Part shown: positions 50,197 to 60,434 of the stretch, one piece after another
How positions within the stretch are numbered: the stretch's first letter is position 1
Layout: each line of letters starts with the position of its first letter
Source of the DNA: Agaribacillus aureus
GTDB taxonomy: Bacteria; Bacteroidota; Bacteroidia; Cytophagales; Cyclobacteriaceae
NCBI GenBank assembly: GCA_030442055.1
Contig: JAUJEB010000004.1
Coordinates: 62,001-126,000, forward strand
Direction of reading: 5' to 3'
DNA length: 64,000 nucleotides
Made by a program: the position numbers and the translations under genes
Notes under the pieces: model-generated
The model's input: only the letters and a program-made list of their open reading frames with translations
Database searches by the model: none
Told to the model about the DNA's origin: nothing

Positions 50197-51399
50197 ATGA
50201 AAGATAATAATAAGGTCGTATTGGCATTTAGCGGCGGATTGGATACCTCTTATTGCGTCAAGTACCTGAAGTTAGAAAAAGAATTATCGGTCCACGCTGC
50301 CATTGTCAACACCGGCGGCTTTGATAAGGAGGAACTAGATGATATCAAGGACAGAGCCTACCAGCTTGGGGCCGATGAATTCACAGTCCTGGAAGAAACT
50401 GAAAATTTTTATACAAACTGCCTGAAATATCTCATTTTTGGAAATATCCTTCGCAATAATACCTACCCCCTCTCCGTGAGTGCCGAGAGAGTCTTCCAGG
50501 CCATTGCGCTCGTAAATTATGCAAAAAAGATAAATGCCGGTTTTATTGCCCATGGCAGCACCGGCGCGGGAAATGATCAGGTGCGGTTTGATCTGGTTTT
50601 TCAAATTCTGGCTCCTGAAATAGAGATTATCACACCCATCAGGGACCAAAAGCTCTCCCGCAAGGCTGAAATTGATTACCTCGCGGCTCATGGCGCGGCC
50701 CAGGATTGGGAAAAAGCGAAGTATTCTATCAACAAAGGATTGTGGGGAACCAGTGTCGGCGGAGATGAAACCTTAACCTCACATTTGGCCCTGCCGGAAA
50801 AAGCATTTCCCACACAACTCAAAAACACCGAACCTCAACAGGTCAAAATCAAATTCAAACAGGGTGAACTGTGCGGACTAAATGACCGGGAACTTTCCCC
50901 TGTTGACATCATTCAACAACTGGAGCAAATCGCTCAACCCTATGCTATCGGCCGGGATATCCATGTAGGTGATACCATCCTCGGTATTAAAGGAAGAGTA
51001 GGATTCGAGGCTGCCGCTTCCCTGATTATTATCAAAGCACACCACAGCCTTGAAAAGCACGTGCTGGGCAAATGGCAACAATACTGGAAAGAACAGCTGG
51101 CCAACTGGTATGGCATGATGGTCCATGAGGGACAGTTTCTTGATCCGGTGATGCGTAACATCGAGTCTTTCCTGCAGGATAGCCAGGCCAATGTAGAAGG
51201 AACGGTGTATATAGACCTGGCGCCCTACCGTTTTCAGATTGCCGGGATCAAATCGAAATATGACTTGATGCAAAGTGATTTTGGACAATATGGTGAAATG
51301 AACAATGCGTGGACCGCCGAGGATGTGAAGGGTTTTACCAAGATCCTGGCCAACCAAACTAAAATTTATCAGCACGTAAATCACTTGCCATATGATTAA
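50197..51399 (+). CDS. argG: Argininosuccinate synthase
   Basis: A 400-residue ATP-pyrophosphatase that links citrulline and aspartate. VVLAFSGGLDTSYCVKYL is the PP-loop, HGSTGAGNDQVRFDL and ITPIRDQKLSR are conserved ATP and substrate blocks. It overlaps argC by eight bases. Length is standard. Confidence 0.97.
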   Translation: MKDNNKVVLAFSGGLDTSYCVKYLKLEKELSVHAAIVNTGGFDKEELDDIKDRAYQLGADEFTVLEETENFYTNCLKYLIFGNILRNNTYPLSVSAERVFQAIALVNYAKKINAGFIAHGSTGAGNDQVRFDLVFQILAPEIEIITPIRDQKLSRKAEIDYLAAHGAAQDWEKAKYSINKGLWGTSVGGDETLTSHLALPEKAFPTQLKNTEPQQVKIKFKQGELCGLNDRELSPVDIIQQLEQIAQPYAIGRDIHVGDTILGIKGRVGFEAAASLIIIKAHHSLEKHVLGKWQQYWKEQLANWYGMMVHEGQFLDPVMRNIESFLQDSQANVEGTVYIDLAPYRFQIAGIKSKYDLMQSDFGQYGEMNNAWTAEDVKGFTKILANQTKIYQHVNHLPYD

Positions 51400-52369
51400 G
51401 GTGGGCATTATCGGAGGAGCCGGGTATACCGCCGGAGAATTGTTGAGAATTTTACTGTTTCATCCGGAAGTAACTATTGAATTTGTTTGCAGTGAAAGCC
51501 AGCAGGGAAATCCTGTCACGTCCATTCACCACGACCTGCTGGGAGAGACCGATCTGACGTTTAGCGGGACTATGGAAGGCTATGTAGATGTCCTTTTCGT
51601 CTGCAGCGGTCACGGAAAATCAAAGGAGATATTACAAAAGTATGCCATTGATCAGGAGACCAGAATTATAGACCTGAGCCATGATTTCCGCCTGAAGGCC
51701 AATGCCCGGCAAGGAGACCGGCACTTTGTTTACGGCTTACCTGAATTTAACAAAAAGGACATCCGGCATGCCAAAAATATTGCTAACCCCGGATGTTTTG
51801 CCACCGCCATACAATTGGCCATGCTACCATTACTGGCCGGGCAACAGATAAAAGATGACATTCACGTAAATGCGATTACCGGCTCTACCGGCGCCGGTCA
51901 GTCGTTATTAAATACTACCCATTTCACCTGGAGAAATAATAATATCTCTATTTACAAGGCATTTAACCACCAACACCTGGACGAAATCACCGAAACCTTT
52001 GGTGCACTGCAGACCGGGTTTAATCAGGCGATCAATTTTATACCCGTGCGTGGGAATTTCACCAGAGGCATATTTGCTACTGCCTACACAAAATCCGATT
52101 TGTCACTGGATGAAGCCAAAGATATCTACAGGGCATATTACGATCAGGCGCCTTTTACACACATTGCCGACAAAAGTATCAGCCTCAAACAGGTTGTAAG
52201 TACCAACAAATGTTTCATCCACCTGGAAAAACACGGCGACAACATATTGGCTACCAGCATCATAGATAATTTATTAAAAGGAGCTTCCGGCCAGGCGGTG
52301 CAAAACATGAATTTAATGTGTGATATTGACGAAAAAGCCGGCTTGCAACTTAAATCCAGTACCTTTTAA
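51392..52369 (+). CDS. argC: N-acyl-gamma-glutamyl-phosphate reductase
   Basis: A 325-residue NADP-dependent reductase. IIGGAGYTAGELLRILLFHP is the nucleotide loop, NPGCFATAIQLAML holds the catalytic Cys, and FIPVRGNFTRGIF a substrate loop. It starts inside argG's last codons and ends 10 bases before argD. Confidence 0.97.
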   Translation: MIKVGIIGGAGYTAGELLRILLFHPEVTIEFVCSESQQGNPVTSIHHDLLGETDLTFSGTMEGYVDVLFVCSGHGKSKEILQKYAIDQETRIIDLSHDFRLKANARQGDRHFVYGLPEFNKKDIRHAKNIANPGCFATAIQLAMLPLLAGQQIKDDIHVNAITGSTGAGQSLLNTTHFTWRNNNISIYKAFNHQHLDEITETFGALQTGFNQAINFIPVRGNFTRGIFATAYTKSDLSLDEAKDIYRAYYDQAPFTHIADKSISLKQVVSTNKCFIHLEKHGDNILATSIIDNLLKGASGQAVQNMNLMCDIDEKAGLQLKSSTF

Positions 52370-52379
52370 TTTTTGTACC

Positions 52380-53537
52380 ATGAACTTATTTGAAGTATAT
52401 CCATTATTTGACCTTGAACCTGTAAAAGGATCCGGATCTTATATTTTTGACGGTAAAGGTAACGCGTACCTGGATTTGTATGGCGGACATGCCGTCATTT
52501 CAGTCGGGCACAGCCACCCCTATTATGTCAATATGATAGAAAAACAGTTAAAACGGCTGGGGTTTTATTCCAATTCCGTTATCAATGGTTTGCAGACCGA
52601 GCTGGCTGCTAAATTAGGAGAGCTCTCAGGCTATAATGACTACCAATTATTCCTTTGTAACTCCGGTGCCGAGGCCATCGAAAATGCCCTGAAACTTGCC
52701 TCATTTCACACCAATAAGGAGAAAGTAATCGCTTTTAACAAGGGTTTTCACGGCCGTACCTCCGCGGCTGTATCCATCACGGATAATCCAAAAATACAGG
52801 CGCCGGTCAATCAAAATCATCAGGTCACCTTTATTGGCTTAAATGATCTGAACGCCCTGGAAACACATTTAAAAACGGAAACGTACTGCGCCGTAGTAGT
52901 TGAAGGTATTCAAGGGATTGCCGGTATTATCACCCCCTCCCCATCTTTTCTGCAATCGGCGGAAAAACTATGTCAAAAATACGGCGCTTTGCTCATCCTT
53001 GATGAAATCCAATCGGGTTATGCCAGAACCGGAAAGTTCTTTGCCCACGACGATACCGGCATTCGTCCGGATATTATTACAACCGCCAAAGGAATGGGGA
53101 ACGGGTTTCCAATGGCAGGTGTGTTAATCAACCCGGCAATAAAACCTTCACTGGGTATGTTAGGTACAACCTTCGGAGGTAGCCATCTGGCCTGCGCAGC
53201 AGGGATTGCAGTGCTGGATATTATTAAAGATGAAAACCTGGTCGATCACGCTAAAACACTAGGCGATTGGTGGCTGCAGGCGCTGGCACAAATAGATAAT
53301 ATAAAGGAAATACGGGGGCAAGGGCTGATGATAGCGCTGGAGTTTGACTTTCCGATCAAAGAGCTGCGGAAATTCTTATTGACAAACGAACGCATTATCA
53401 CAGGATCATCTTCCGACCCCAAGGTATTGAGACTTTTGCCGGCTTTAAACATCGGTAAGGAAGAGCTAATTCGATTTAATACTGCCCTCCAAAGTGCGCT
53501 GAATCAATTGGACAGCATCGCGGCAGCGGAAATATAA
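52380..53537 (+). CDS. argD: N-acylornithine aminotransferase
   Basis: A 385-residue class III PLP aminotransferase. I start at ATG 52380 (MNLFEVYPLFDLEPVKG); a longer frame to 52320 would overlap argC. NSGAEAIENALKLA, LILDEIQSGYARTGKF and the Lys in TTAKGMGNGFPMAG are the PLP site. It should act on N-acyl-glutamate semialdehyde. Confidence 0.95.
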   Translation: MNLFEVYPLFDLEPVKGSGSYIFDGKGNAYLDLYGGHAVISVGHSHPYYVNMIEKQLKRLGFYSNSVINGLQTELAAKLGELSGYNDYQLFLCNSGAEAIENALKLASFHTNKEKVIAFNKGFHGRTSAAVSITDNPKIQAPVNQNHQVTFIGLNDLNALETHLKTETYCAVVVEGIQGIAGIITPSPSFLQSAEKLCQKYGALLILDEIQSGYARTGKFFAHDDTGIRPDIITTAKGMGNGFPMAGVLINPAIKPSLGMLGTTFGGSHLACAAGIAVLDIIKDENLVDHAKTLGDWWLQALAQIDNIKEIRGQGLMIALEFDFPIKELRKFLLTNERIITGSSSDPKVLRLLPALNIGKEELIRFNTALQSALNQLDSIAAAEI

Positions 53538-53632
53538 TAGATTATGAAACCGAGCATGACATAATCAGCACATAAGGGAATGATAATAATATGCGAGGTT
53601 CCATGTGACCAATGAAAATAGATTATAAACAC

Positions 53633-54589
53633 ATGAAAAACTTTACATCTGTCAACGACGTAAGCAACGTGCCGGATTTGGTCGATCAGGCGATCGAGAT
53701 CAAAAAAAATCCGATCAACCTCAGCATCGGAAGTGGCAAAACGTTAGGTTTGCTATTTTTTAACCCCAGCCTCAGAACCAGGTTAAGCAGCCAAAAAGCA
53801 GCCTACAATCTGGGTATGAATGTGATCACGCTCAACGTCGACAAGGAAGGCTGGAAAATAGAATTTGAAGATGGCGCCATTATGGACCAGGGCAGCCAGG
53901 AGCACATCAGAGATGCCGTAGAGGTAATCAGCCAGTATTGTGATATCCTCGGCGTTCGTACCTTCGCCGGGTTGCAAAACCGGGAGGAAGATTATCAGGA
54001 AAAAGTCTTATCAAGTTTTATAACTCATGCCACTGTTCCGGTTGTCAGTCTTGAATCAGCCACCTTGCATCCCTTGCAATCACTGGCCGATTTGGTGACG
54101 ATCAGGGAACAAGGCATTGTAAGGCCTAAAGTTGTTGTAAGCTGGGCGCCCCACCCTAGAGCCTTACCGCAGGCAGTGGTCAACTCATTCCTCGAATGGA
54201 TCACCAAAACGGATACACAGGTGGTATTAACACATCCTGAAGGGTATGAATTAAGTGAAAAATATACGCAAGATGTGGCGATTAACAAAAACCAGGATCA
54301 GGCGTTACAGGGAGCCGATTTTGTCTACGTGAAAAATTGGTCGGCTTATGAACCCTATGGAAAAAAAATATCAGCGGACTCATCGTGGACCATCACCAAA
54401 GAAAAAATGGCTTTGACCAATCATGGCCGGTTTATGCACTGCCTTCCCATTAGGAGAAATGTAATTGCCACTGACGCCGTAATCAATGAATCGCTGGTTA
54501 TCAAGCAGGCAGAAAATCGCGTTTATTCTGCGCAAACAGTATTCAAAACCTTATTGGAAGCACAACATGAAGTCATTGAAAGTCATTAA
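53633..54589 (+). CDS. argF': N-acylornithine carbamoyltransferase (ArgF')
   Basis: A 318-residue transcarbamylase of the N-acetyl/N-succinylornithine branch, starting at ATG 53633 (MKNFTSVNDV). FFNPSLRTRLSSQKAA is the carbamoyl phosphate loop, and HPLQSLADLVT and MHCLPIRRNV are conserved. At the published acyl-specificity position (Pro90 in the Bacteroides fragilis succinyl enzyme, Glu92 in the Xanthomonas acetyl enzyme) this protein appears to have Gln89 (DQGSQEHI), so the acyl group preference is uncertain. It overlaps argB by 23 bases. Confidence 0.92.
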   Translation: MKNFTSVNDVSNVPDLVDQAIEIKKNPINLSIGSGKTLGLLFFNPSLRTRLSSQKAAYNLGMNVITLNVDKEGWKIEFEDGAIMDQGSQEHIRDAVEVISQYCDILGVRTFAGLQNREEDYQEKVLSSFITHATVPVVSLESATLHPLQSLADLVTIREQGIVRPKVVVSWAPHPRALPQAVVNSFLEWITKTDTQVVLTHPEGYELSEKYTQDVAINKNQDQALQGADFVYVKNWSAYEPYGKKISADSSWTITKEKMALTNHGRFMHCLPIRRNVIATDAVINESLVIKQAENRVYSAQTVFKTLLEAQHEVIESH

Positions 54590-55343
54590 GGTCGGTGGTA
54601 ATGTGATTGACAATGAACAGAATTTAAGTAATTTCATTGATAATTTTGTTCAGGTCAAGGGCCCTAAGATACTCGTGCATGGCGGCGGAAAAAAAGCTTC
54701 GGCTATGAGTCGCCAAATGGGCGTAGCACCAAAAATGTTGCAGGGCCGCCGGGTTACCGACCAGGAGACGCTTGAAATAGTGACGATGGTTTATGCCGGT
54801 TTAATTAACAAAAATCTGGTAGCCCGGTTGCAAAGTAAACAGTGCAATGCCCTGGGACTTACCGGTGCGGATGGCAATACCATTCAGGCGGTCAAAAGAC
54901 CCGTGAAAGCTGTAGATTACGGTTTTGTGGGTGACCTTGACCACCAATCGGTTAATAGCCAATTGCTGGATACGTTATTGAATGACAACATCTGCCCCGT
55001 CATCTGCGCTATTACCCATGACAAAAAGGGACAGCTTTTAAATACCAACGCCGACACAATTGCCACCAACCTGGCCATTGCCATGCAAAATCTCTATGAG
55101 ACTTCCCTCATATTCTGCTTTGAAAAATCCGGTGTCCTTCGTGATCCCGAAGATGAAAAAAGTTATTTCCCTAACATTAGCTGGCAACAATATCAACAGT
55201 ACAAGTCCGAGCAAATCATTAAAGACGGGATGATCCCCAAACTGGATAATGCTTTTGAAGCGATTGGCGCCGGCGTAGCATCCATTGTGATCAAACACGC
55301 CAGAAATTTGAATAACGACATCGGAACGACCCTGTATAAGTGA
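54567..55343 (+). CDS. argB: N-acylglutamate kinase
   Basis: A 258-residue amino acid kinase. KVIKVGGNVIDNEQ and LVHGGGKKASAMSRQMG form the ATP/substrate site, and GLTGADGNTI and NTNADTIATNLAIAM are conserved. The start at ATG 54567 lies inside argF'. It shares one base with argE (TGATG). Confidence 0.95.
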   Translation: MKSLKVIKVGGNVIDNEQNLSNFIDNFVQVKGPKILVHGGGKKASAMSRQMGVAPKMLQGRRVTDQETLEIVTMVYAGLINKNLVARLQSKQCNALGLTGADGNTIQAVKRPVKAVDYGFVGDLDHQSVNSQLLDTLLNDNICPVICAITHDKKGQLLNTNADTIATNLAIAMQNLYETSLIFCFEKSGVLRDPEDEKSYFPNISWQQYQQYKSEQIIKDGMIPKLDNAFEAIGAGVASIVIKHARNLNNDIGTTLYK

Positions 55344-56407
55344 TGCAAGTTGACCATCAGATAATCATTGACCTGTTAAAACAGTTGATTGCCACCCCGT
55401 CTTTATCCAGAGATGAGGATAAAACTGCGGATATTCTATCGGGTTTTCTGGGAGATTTTGGAATTGATACCCAAAGGCAAAAAAATAATGTATGGGCTAA
55501 AAACCTGCATTTTAATCCGCAAAAACCAACTTTATTACTCAATTCCCATCATGACACCGTCAAACCAAATCCCGGTTATACGCGGGACCCTTTTGATCCG
55601 GCAGTGGAAGACGGGAAACTATTTGGACTGGGCAGTAACGACGCAGGTGGATGTCTGGTAGCACTTTTAGGAACCTTTTTAAAATTTTATGAGGCGGATA
55701 ACCTGAACTATAATCTCATCTTTGCCGCCACTGCCGAGGAAGAAATTTCCGGCAAAGACGGTGTTGAATCCATTCTTCCCGTGCTTGGACCGCTGGATTT
55801 TGCCATCGTAGGTGAGCCTACTTCCCTGGATATGGCTATCGCTGAAAAAGGATTAATGGTTTTGGATTGCGAGGCAAAAGGTATTGCCGGACACGCGGCA
55901 AGAGAGGAAGGAGAAAATGCCATTTACAACGCGATAAAAGACATTAATTGGTTTAACAACTATCAATTTGACAAGGTTTCTGAATCGCTGGGGCCGGTTA
56001 AAATGAGTGTTACGGTAATCCAGGCCGGGGCACAGCACAACGTCGTTCCCGACACCTGTCACTTTGTGGTGGATGTGAGAACAACAGATGCCTACTCCAA
56101 TCAGGATGTTCTCAAAATTATTACCAGCCATGTTGATGCGACCGTCAAGCCGAGGTCGACCAGACTTAATCCATCCGGGGTTGGCAAAACCCACCCTGTG
56201 GTGGCGGCAGGTATAAAACTGGGCTTAAAAACCTACGGGTCGCCGACATTGTCAGATCAGGCGTTGTTAACATGCCCTTCCATAAAACTAGGGCCTGGCG
56301 AATCGGCACGCTCGCATACGGCCGACGAATTTGTGCTGGTCGCAGAGATTGAGGAAGGCATTGATATTTATACGAAATTATTAAGCAATATTGACAAAAT
56401 AAGCTAG
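55343..56407 (+). CDS. argE: M20 family N-acylornithine deacylase (ArgE-type)
   Basis: A 354-residue metallohydrolase. LLNSHHDTVKPN, GLGSNDAGGCLVALLG and AATAEEEISGKDG contain the metal ligands and the catalytic Glu. It should remove the acyl group from N-acylcitrulline or N-acylornithine; in a transcarbamylase-first (ArgF') pathway the natural substrate is N-acylcitrulline. The ATG at 55343 overlaps the argB stop codon. Confidence 0.9.
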   Translation: MQVDHQIIIDLLKQLIATPSLSRDEDKTADILSGFLGDFGIDTQRQKNNVWAKNLHFNPQKPTLLLNSHHDTVKPNPGYTRDPFDPAVEDGKLFGLGSNDAGGCLVALLGTFLKFYEADNLNYNLIFAATAEEEISGKDGVESILPVLGPLDFAIVGEPTSLDMAIAEKGLMVLDCEAKGIAGHAAREEGENAIYNAIKDINWFNNYQFDKVSESLGPVKMSVTVIQAGAQHNVVPDTCHFVVDVRTTDAYSNQDVLKIITSHVDATVKPRSTRLNPSGVGKTHPVVAAGIKLGLKTYGSPTLSDQALLTCPSIKLGPGESARSHTADEFVLVAEIEEGIDIYTKLLSNIDKIS

Positions 56408-56419
56408 ATACATAAAATT

Positions 56420-57718
56420 ATGAAACTTTGGGATAAGGGTTTTTCTACTGAAAAATTAATAGAACAATTCACTGTTGGCAAGGATTACGAATTGGATGAA
56501 AACATTGCCAAATACGATGTATTGGCCTCCATGGCACATGCCAGTATGCTGGAAAAGATAAATATCCTCACCAAAACCGAATTAGACGCCATACTCGAAG
56601 TTTTTAAAGAGATTTTGCAGGAAATAGAAGACGGGAAATTTACTATCGAAGCGGACTTTGAGGACGTTCATTCCAAGCTTGAGTACCTGCTGACAGAACG
56701 CCTGGGTGAAACCGGCAAAAAAATTCACACGGGCAGGTCGAGAAATGATCAGGTGCTGGTGGCTATGCATTTATACATTAAAGATGAGATCAAGGATATC
56801 GTTGGTCAAACCGAATCACTATTTAAAGTACTTACCAAACTAAGCGAACAATACAAAGACAATATAATACCCGGGTATACGCATATGCAAATAGCTATGC
56901 CTTCCTCCTTTGGTTTGTGGTTTGGCGCCTACGCCGAATCCCTGGTCGACGATCTGTACTTTCTACAGGCAGCCTACAGGATAGCTGACCAAAATCCTTT
57001 GGGCTCTGCCGCCGGCTATGGATCTTCATTTCCTATCGACAGAACTTTCACAACACGCCAGCTAGGATTTGAGGATCTGAAGTACAACGTGGTAGCTGCT
57101 CAAATGAGCCGTGGGAAGGTAGAAAAATCGATGGCAGTGGGCATGGCTTCCATCGCCGCAACAGTAGGCAAACTGGCCATGGACATTTGCCTGTATATGG
57201 GACAAAACTATGGCTTTTTAAGTTTTCCCGATCAGTTAACCACCGGCAGCAGCATTATGCCTCATAAAAAAAATCCGGATGTATTTGAATTGGTACGGGG
57301 AAAGTGCAACAAAATTCAAATGCTACCGACAGAATTAGGCTACATCACCAACAACTTAAGCAGCGGCTACCACCGGGACCTTCAATTATTAAAAGAATCC
57401 TTAATCCCCGCCATAGAAACTTTAAAATCATGTCTGCACATCACTACTTTTGCATTGGATCAAATTATCATCAAGGAGGGGTTTATCAACGAAGATCGTT
57501 ATAAGTATTTATATAGTGTGGAGGCAGTTAATGAAAAGGTAGTCAATGGTCTCTCCTTCCGGGATGCTTATGTGGAGGTGGCGGAGGAGATAGCCAATGA
57601 TCGCTATCAGCCTCAAAAACATCTCAATCATACGCACGAGGGAAGTATCGGCAATCTCTGCACCGGTCAGATACAGGAAAAGTTCAACAAGGCCATAGCT
57701 TTCTTCAAAGGTAGCTGA
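56420..57718 (+). CDS. argH: Argininosuccinate lyase
   Basis: A 432-residue fumarase-superfamily enzyme that yields arginine and fumarate. GSSIMPHKKNPDVFELVRGK is the signature loop, HTGRSRNDQVLVAMHL and GYTHMQIAMPSSF are conserved. It is the last gene of the operon, 12 bases after argE. No obvious intrinsic terminator follows. Confidence 0.97.
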   Translation: MKLWDKGFSTEKLIEQFTVGKDYELDENIAKYDVLASMAHASMLEKINILTKTELDAILEVFKEILQEIEDGKFTIEADFEDVHSKLEYLLTERLGETGKKIHTGRSRNDQVLVAMHLYIKDEIKDIVGQTESLFKVLTKLSEQYKDNIIPGYTHMQIAMPSSFGLWFGAYAESLVDDLYFLQAAYRIADQNPLGSAAGYGSSFPIDRTFTTRQLGFEDLKYNVVAAQMSRGKVEKSMAVGMASIAATVGKLAMDICLYMGQNYGFLSFPDQLTTGSSIMPHKKNPDVFELVRGKCNKIQMLPTELGYITNNLSSGYHRDLQLLKESLIPAIETLKSCLHITTFALDQIIIKEGFINEDRYKYLYSVEAVNEKVVNGLSFRDAYVEVAEEIANDRYQPQKHLNHTHEGSIGNLCTGQIQEKFNKAIAFFKGS

Positions 57719-57880
57719 TCGCAAAGATTAAAACCGGCCTTATCAAAATGTCCGGCCCGTTGTATCATTAAATTTCAGACAGCCTGTAACCTTTAGCAAT
57801 AACTGAGGTAATCTTAGCAGCCGGGTATAGGAGGTAGCGAAAAAGCCTTTTGATACCCCCAAAATCTTAAACGTAAGACC

Positions 57881-60286
57881 ATGCTCAGAAACTACCTAAA
57901 AACTACCTGGAGGAGTCTGCTAAAAAACCGGGTATTTTCGCTCATCAACATCCTGGGGCTTTCCATCGGCCTGACAGCTTGCCTGCTCATTTTACAATAC
58001 GTAACCCACGAGCTGAGTTATGACAACTTTCATCAACAAAAAGAGGATATTTACAGGATACAACAAAACCGATTCAACAAAGGGATCTTAACAACCCAGT
58101 GGGCAGCGGGCTGTGCGGGGATCGGACCGGCTTTGAAAGAGAATTTTCCGGAGGTAAAAGCATTTGTAAAGCTACATGGCGGAGAAGGTGTAATTTCCTA
58201 CAAGGACAATCGGTTTAGAGAAAACAGAGCTTACTACGCTACAGAGACATTTTTCCAGGTCTTTTCTTACCCCCTGATCAGCGGTGTGGACTCTTTGGTT
58301 TTGAACAGGCCCAACACCGTCGTGCTGTCTGAAAGTACAGCCAAAAAGTATTTCAATGAAGAGGATCCTATTGGCAAACGCATCAAGCATAATGGCCACG
58401 TCGAGTATGAGGTTACCGGCATTTTTAAAGATGTTCCGGAAAATACGCATATGAAATTTGATTTGCTGTTTTCTTTTGACACCTACGTGGCATTGACCAA
58501 TGAACGCGCCCTGACCGCCTGGAACTGGGATGGTTTTTATACCTACATCCAGCTGGCTTCCGGTACGGATCACAAAACCTTTGAAAACAAGCTGCCAGCA
58601 TTTGTGGAACAGCAGCAAGGTGAAGCGCTACGTCAGTACAGCGCTGACGTGCAATTTTTATTGCAACCTATCGATGACATCCACCTTTCTCCCAACTATA
58701 TGGGAGAATTTGAGCCGAATAGTGATAGAAAAACAACTTTCTTCCTGTTGATCGTGGCTTTTTTTATCATGGTTATTGCCTGGATTAATTACATTAACCT
58801 GGCTACAGCCAAATCATTGGAAAGAGCCAGGGAGGTGGGGATCAGAAAGGTTATGGGATCTTTCAGGCGGCAACTAATCCGTCAATTCCTCTTTGAATCC
58901 TGCCTGTTAAATGTCATGGCTGTCTTTCTGGCTATTGCTTTCGTTATACTTTTGCTACCTGCTTTCAACCAGTTAACCGGCAAGACATTGACATTTTCTT
59001 TGTTCGCCCAGCTTGATTTTTGGCTGGCTTTGATCGCCTTATTTTTGGTCGGAAGCTTTTTATCCGGATTATATCCGTCCCTCGTACTTTCCGGTTTCAG
59101 GCCGATTGCCGTGCTCAAAGGAAAATTTAAAACTTCTTCCAGGGGAACCAGCCTGCGCAAGGGCCTGGTTATTTTCCAATTCTTCTCCTCCGTAATTCTG
59201 ATCGCAGGCACTTATGCTGTTTATCAGCAGATCACTTTTATGAAAAGTCAGGACCTGGGTGTTGAGGTGGATAAAACCCTGGTGGTGCGCGCTCCCAATG
59301 TGACCGACTCCACGTACAATGATAAATTCAGCGCCTTCAAAAATGAGCTTTTAAACATTTCAGCCATTTCGAAAGTAGCTTCCTCAACGGCTGTTCCCGG
59401 AAGACAGCCGGGATGGAATGCCGGCGGGATCAGGCGGGTACATGAAGACGAAAGCCAAAGTAATCAATACCGTGTCATTGGCGTTGACTATGACTTCAAG
59501 GATGCCTTTCAACTGGAGGTGCTGGCCGGTAGAAATTTTTCCAAAGAATTTGGTACGGACCGGGAAACGGTGCTTTTTAACCAGTCGGCTACGAAGCTAA
59601 TGGGGTTCAAAACAATAGAGGAAGCCCTGGGCGAAGACATATTCTTTTGGGGAGATACTTTCCGCATTGTGGGGGTACTTAAGGATTACCACCAGGAATC
59701 GCTGAAAAAATCTTTTGAACCTTTAATATTCCGTTTAATACCAGGAGCCAGGCCCTATTACTCCATCAAACTTAATGCTAACAACCCCTGGGAAACCATT
59801 TCGCAAATCCAGTCCCGGTGGAATTTTTTCTTTACAGATGACCCCTTCGAATATTTTTTCCTGGATGATCACTACAATCAACAATACCAGGCCGATTTAC
59901 AGTTTGGCCGGGTATTCGGTACTTTTTCCTCCCTGGCCATCTTTATCGCGTGCCTGGGATTATTTGGACTCACCTCTTTTATGGCTGTGCAAAAAACCAA
60001 GGAAATAGGCATAAGAAAAGTAATGGGGGCAACAGTATCCAATATTCTGAGCCTGTTATTAAAGGATTTTACGCGGTTGGTATTAGTTGCAGTCATGATT
60101 GCTATTCCGGTCTCCTGGTGGATGATCAACAATTGGCTGGAGCGCTTTGCTTATAAAATTGGATTGTCATGGTGGCTTTTTGCCATTCCGGGATTGCTCG
60201 TGATGATGATTGCATTATTAACGGCCAGCTATCAAACCATTAAATCGTCACTGGCCAATCCAGTGGATTCCTTAAGATATGAATAG
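57881..60286 (+). CDS. ABC transporter permease, MacB/FtsX-like
   Basis: An 801-residue membrane protein. An N-terminal helix (FSLINILGLSIGLTACLLIL) is followed by a MacB-type periplasmic domain, three central helices, a second periplasmic domain and three C-terminal helices with GIRKVMGATVSNILSLLLKDF, the FtsX coupling helix. This duplicated 800-residue architecture is common in Bacteroidota. No ATPase gene is adjacent, so it must borrow one or act in a mechanotransmission role. Its substrate is unknown. Confidence 0.88.
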   Translation: MLRNYLKTTWRSLLKNRVFSLINILGLSIGLTACLLILQYVTHELSYDNFHQQKEDIYRIQQNRFNKGILTTQWAAGCAGIGPALKENFPEVKAFVKLHGGEGVISYKDNRFRENRAYYATETFFQVFSYPLISGVDSLVLNRPNTVVLSESTAKKYFNEEDPIGKRIKHNGHVEYEVTGIFKDVPENTHMKFDLLFSFDTYVALTNERALTAWNWDGFYTYIQLASGTDHKTFENKLPAFVEQQQGEALRQYSADVQFLLQPIDDIHLSPNYMGEFEPNSDRKTTFFLLIVAFFIMVIAWINYINLATAKSLERAREVGIRKVMGSFRRQLIRQFLFESCLLNVMAVFLAIAFVILLLPAFNQLTGKTLTFSLFAQLDFWLALIALFLVGSFLSGLYPSLVLSGFRPIAVLKGKFKTSSRGTSLRKGLVIFQFFSSVILIAGTYAVYQQITFMKSQDLGVEVDKTLVVRAPNVTDSTYNDKFSAFKNELLNISAISKVASSTAVPGRQPGWNAGGIRRVHEDESQSNQYRVIGVDYDFKDAFQLEVLAGRNFSKEFGTDRETVLFNQSATKLMGFKTIEEALGEDIFFWGDTFRIVGVLKDYHQESLKKSFEPLIFRLIPGARPYYSIKLNANNPWETISQIQSRWNFFFTDDPFEYFFLDDHYNQQYQADLQFGRVFGTFSSLAIFIACLGLFGLTSFMAVQKTKEIGIRKVMGATVSNILSLLLKDFTRLVLVAVMIAIPVSWWMINNWLERFAYKIGLSWWLFAIPGLLVMMIALLTASYQTIKSSLANPVDSLRYE

Positions 60287-60434
60287 GCAGATAGGTTGAT
60301 AATAGCCGTATATTCAGGCCAGAGGACGCATCCAACACATGCTATTGTTCCCTGCAACATAGTTTCTGTTTACTGCAAAAAACTATTGACTCTGCTCATT
60401 AAGTCGGAAATTGGTGAAAAATTAAGGCCATGCA

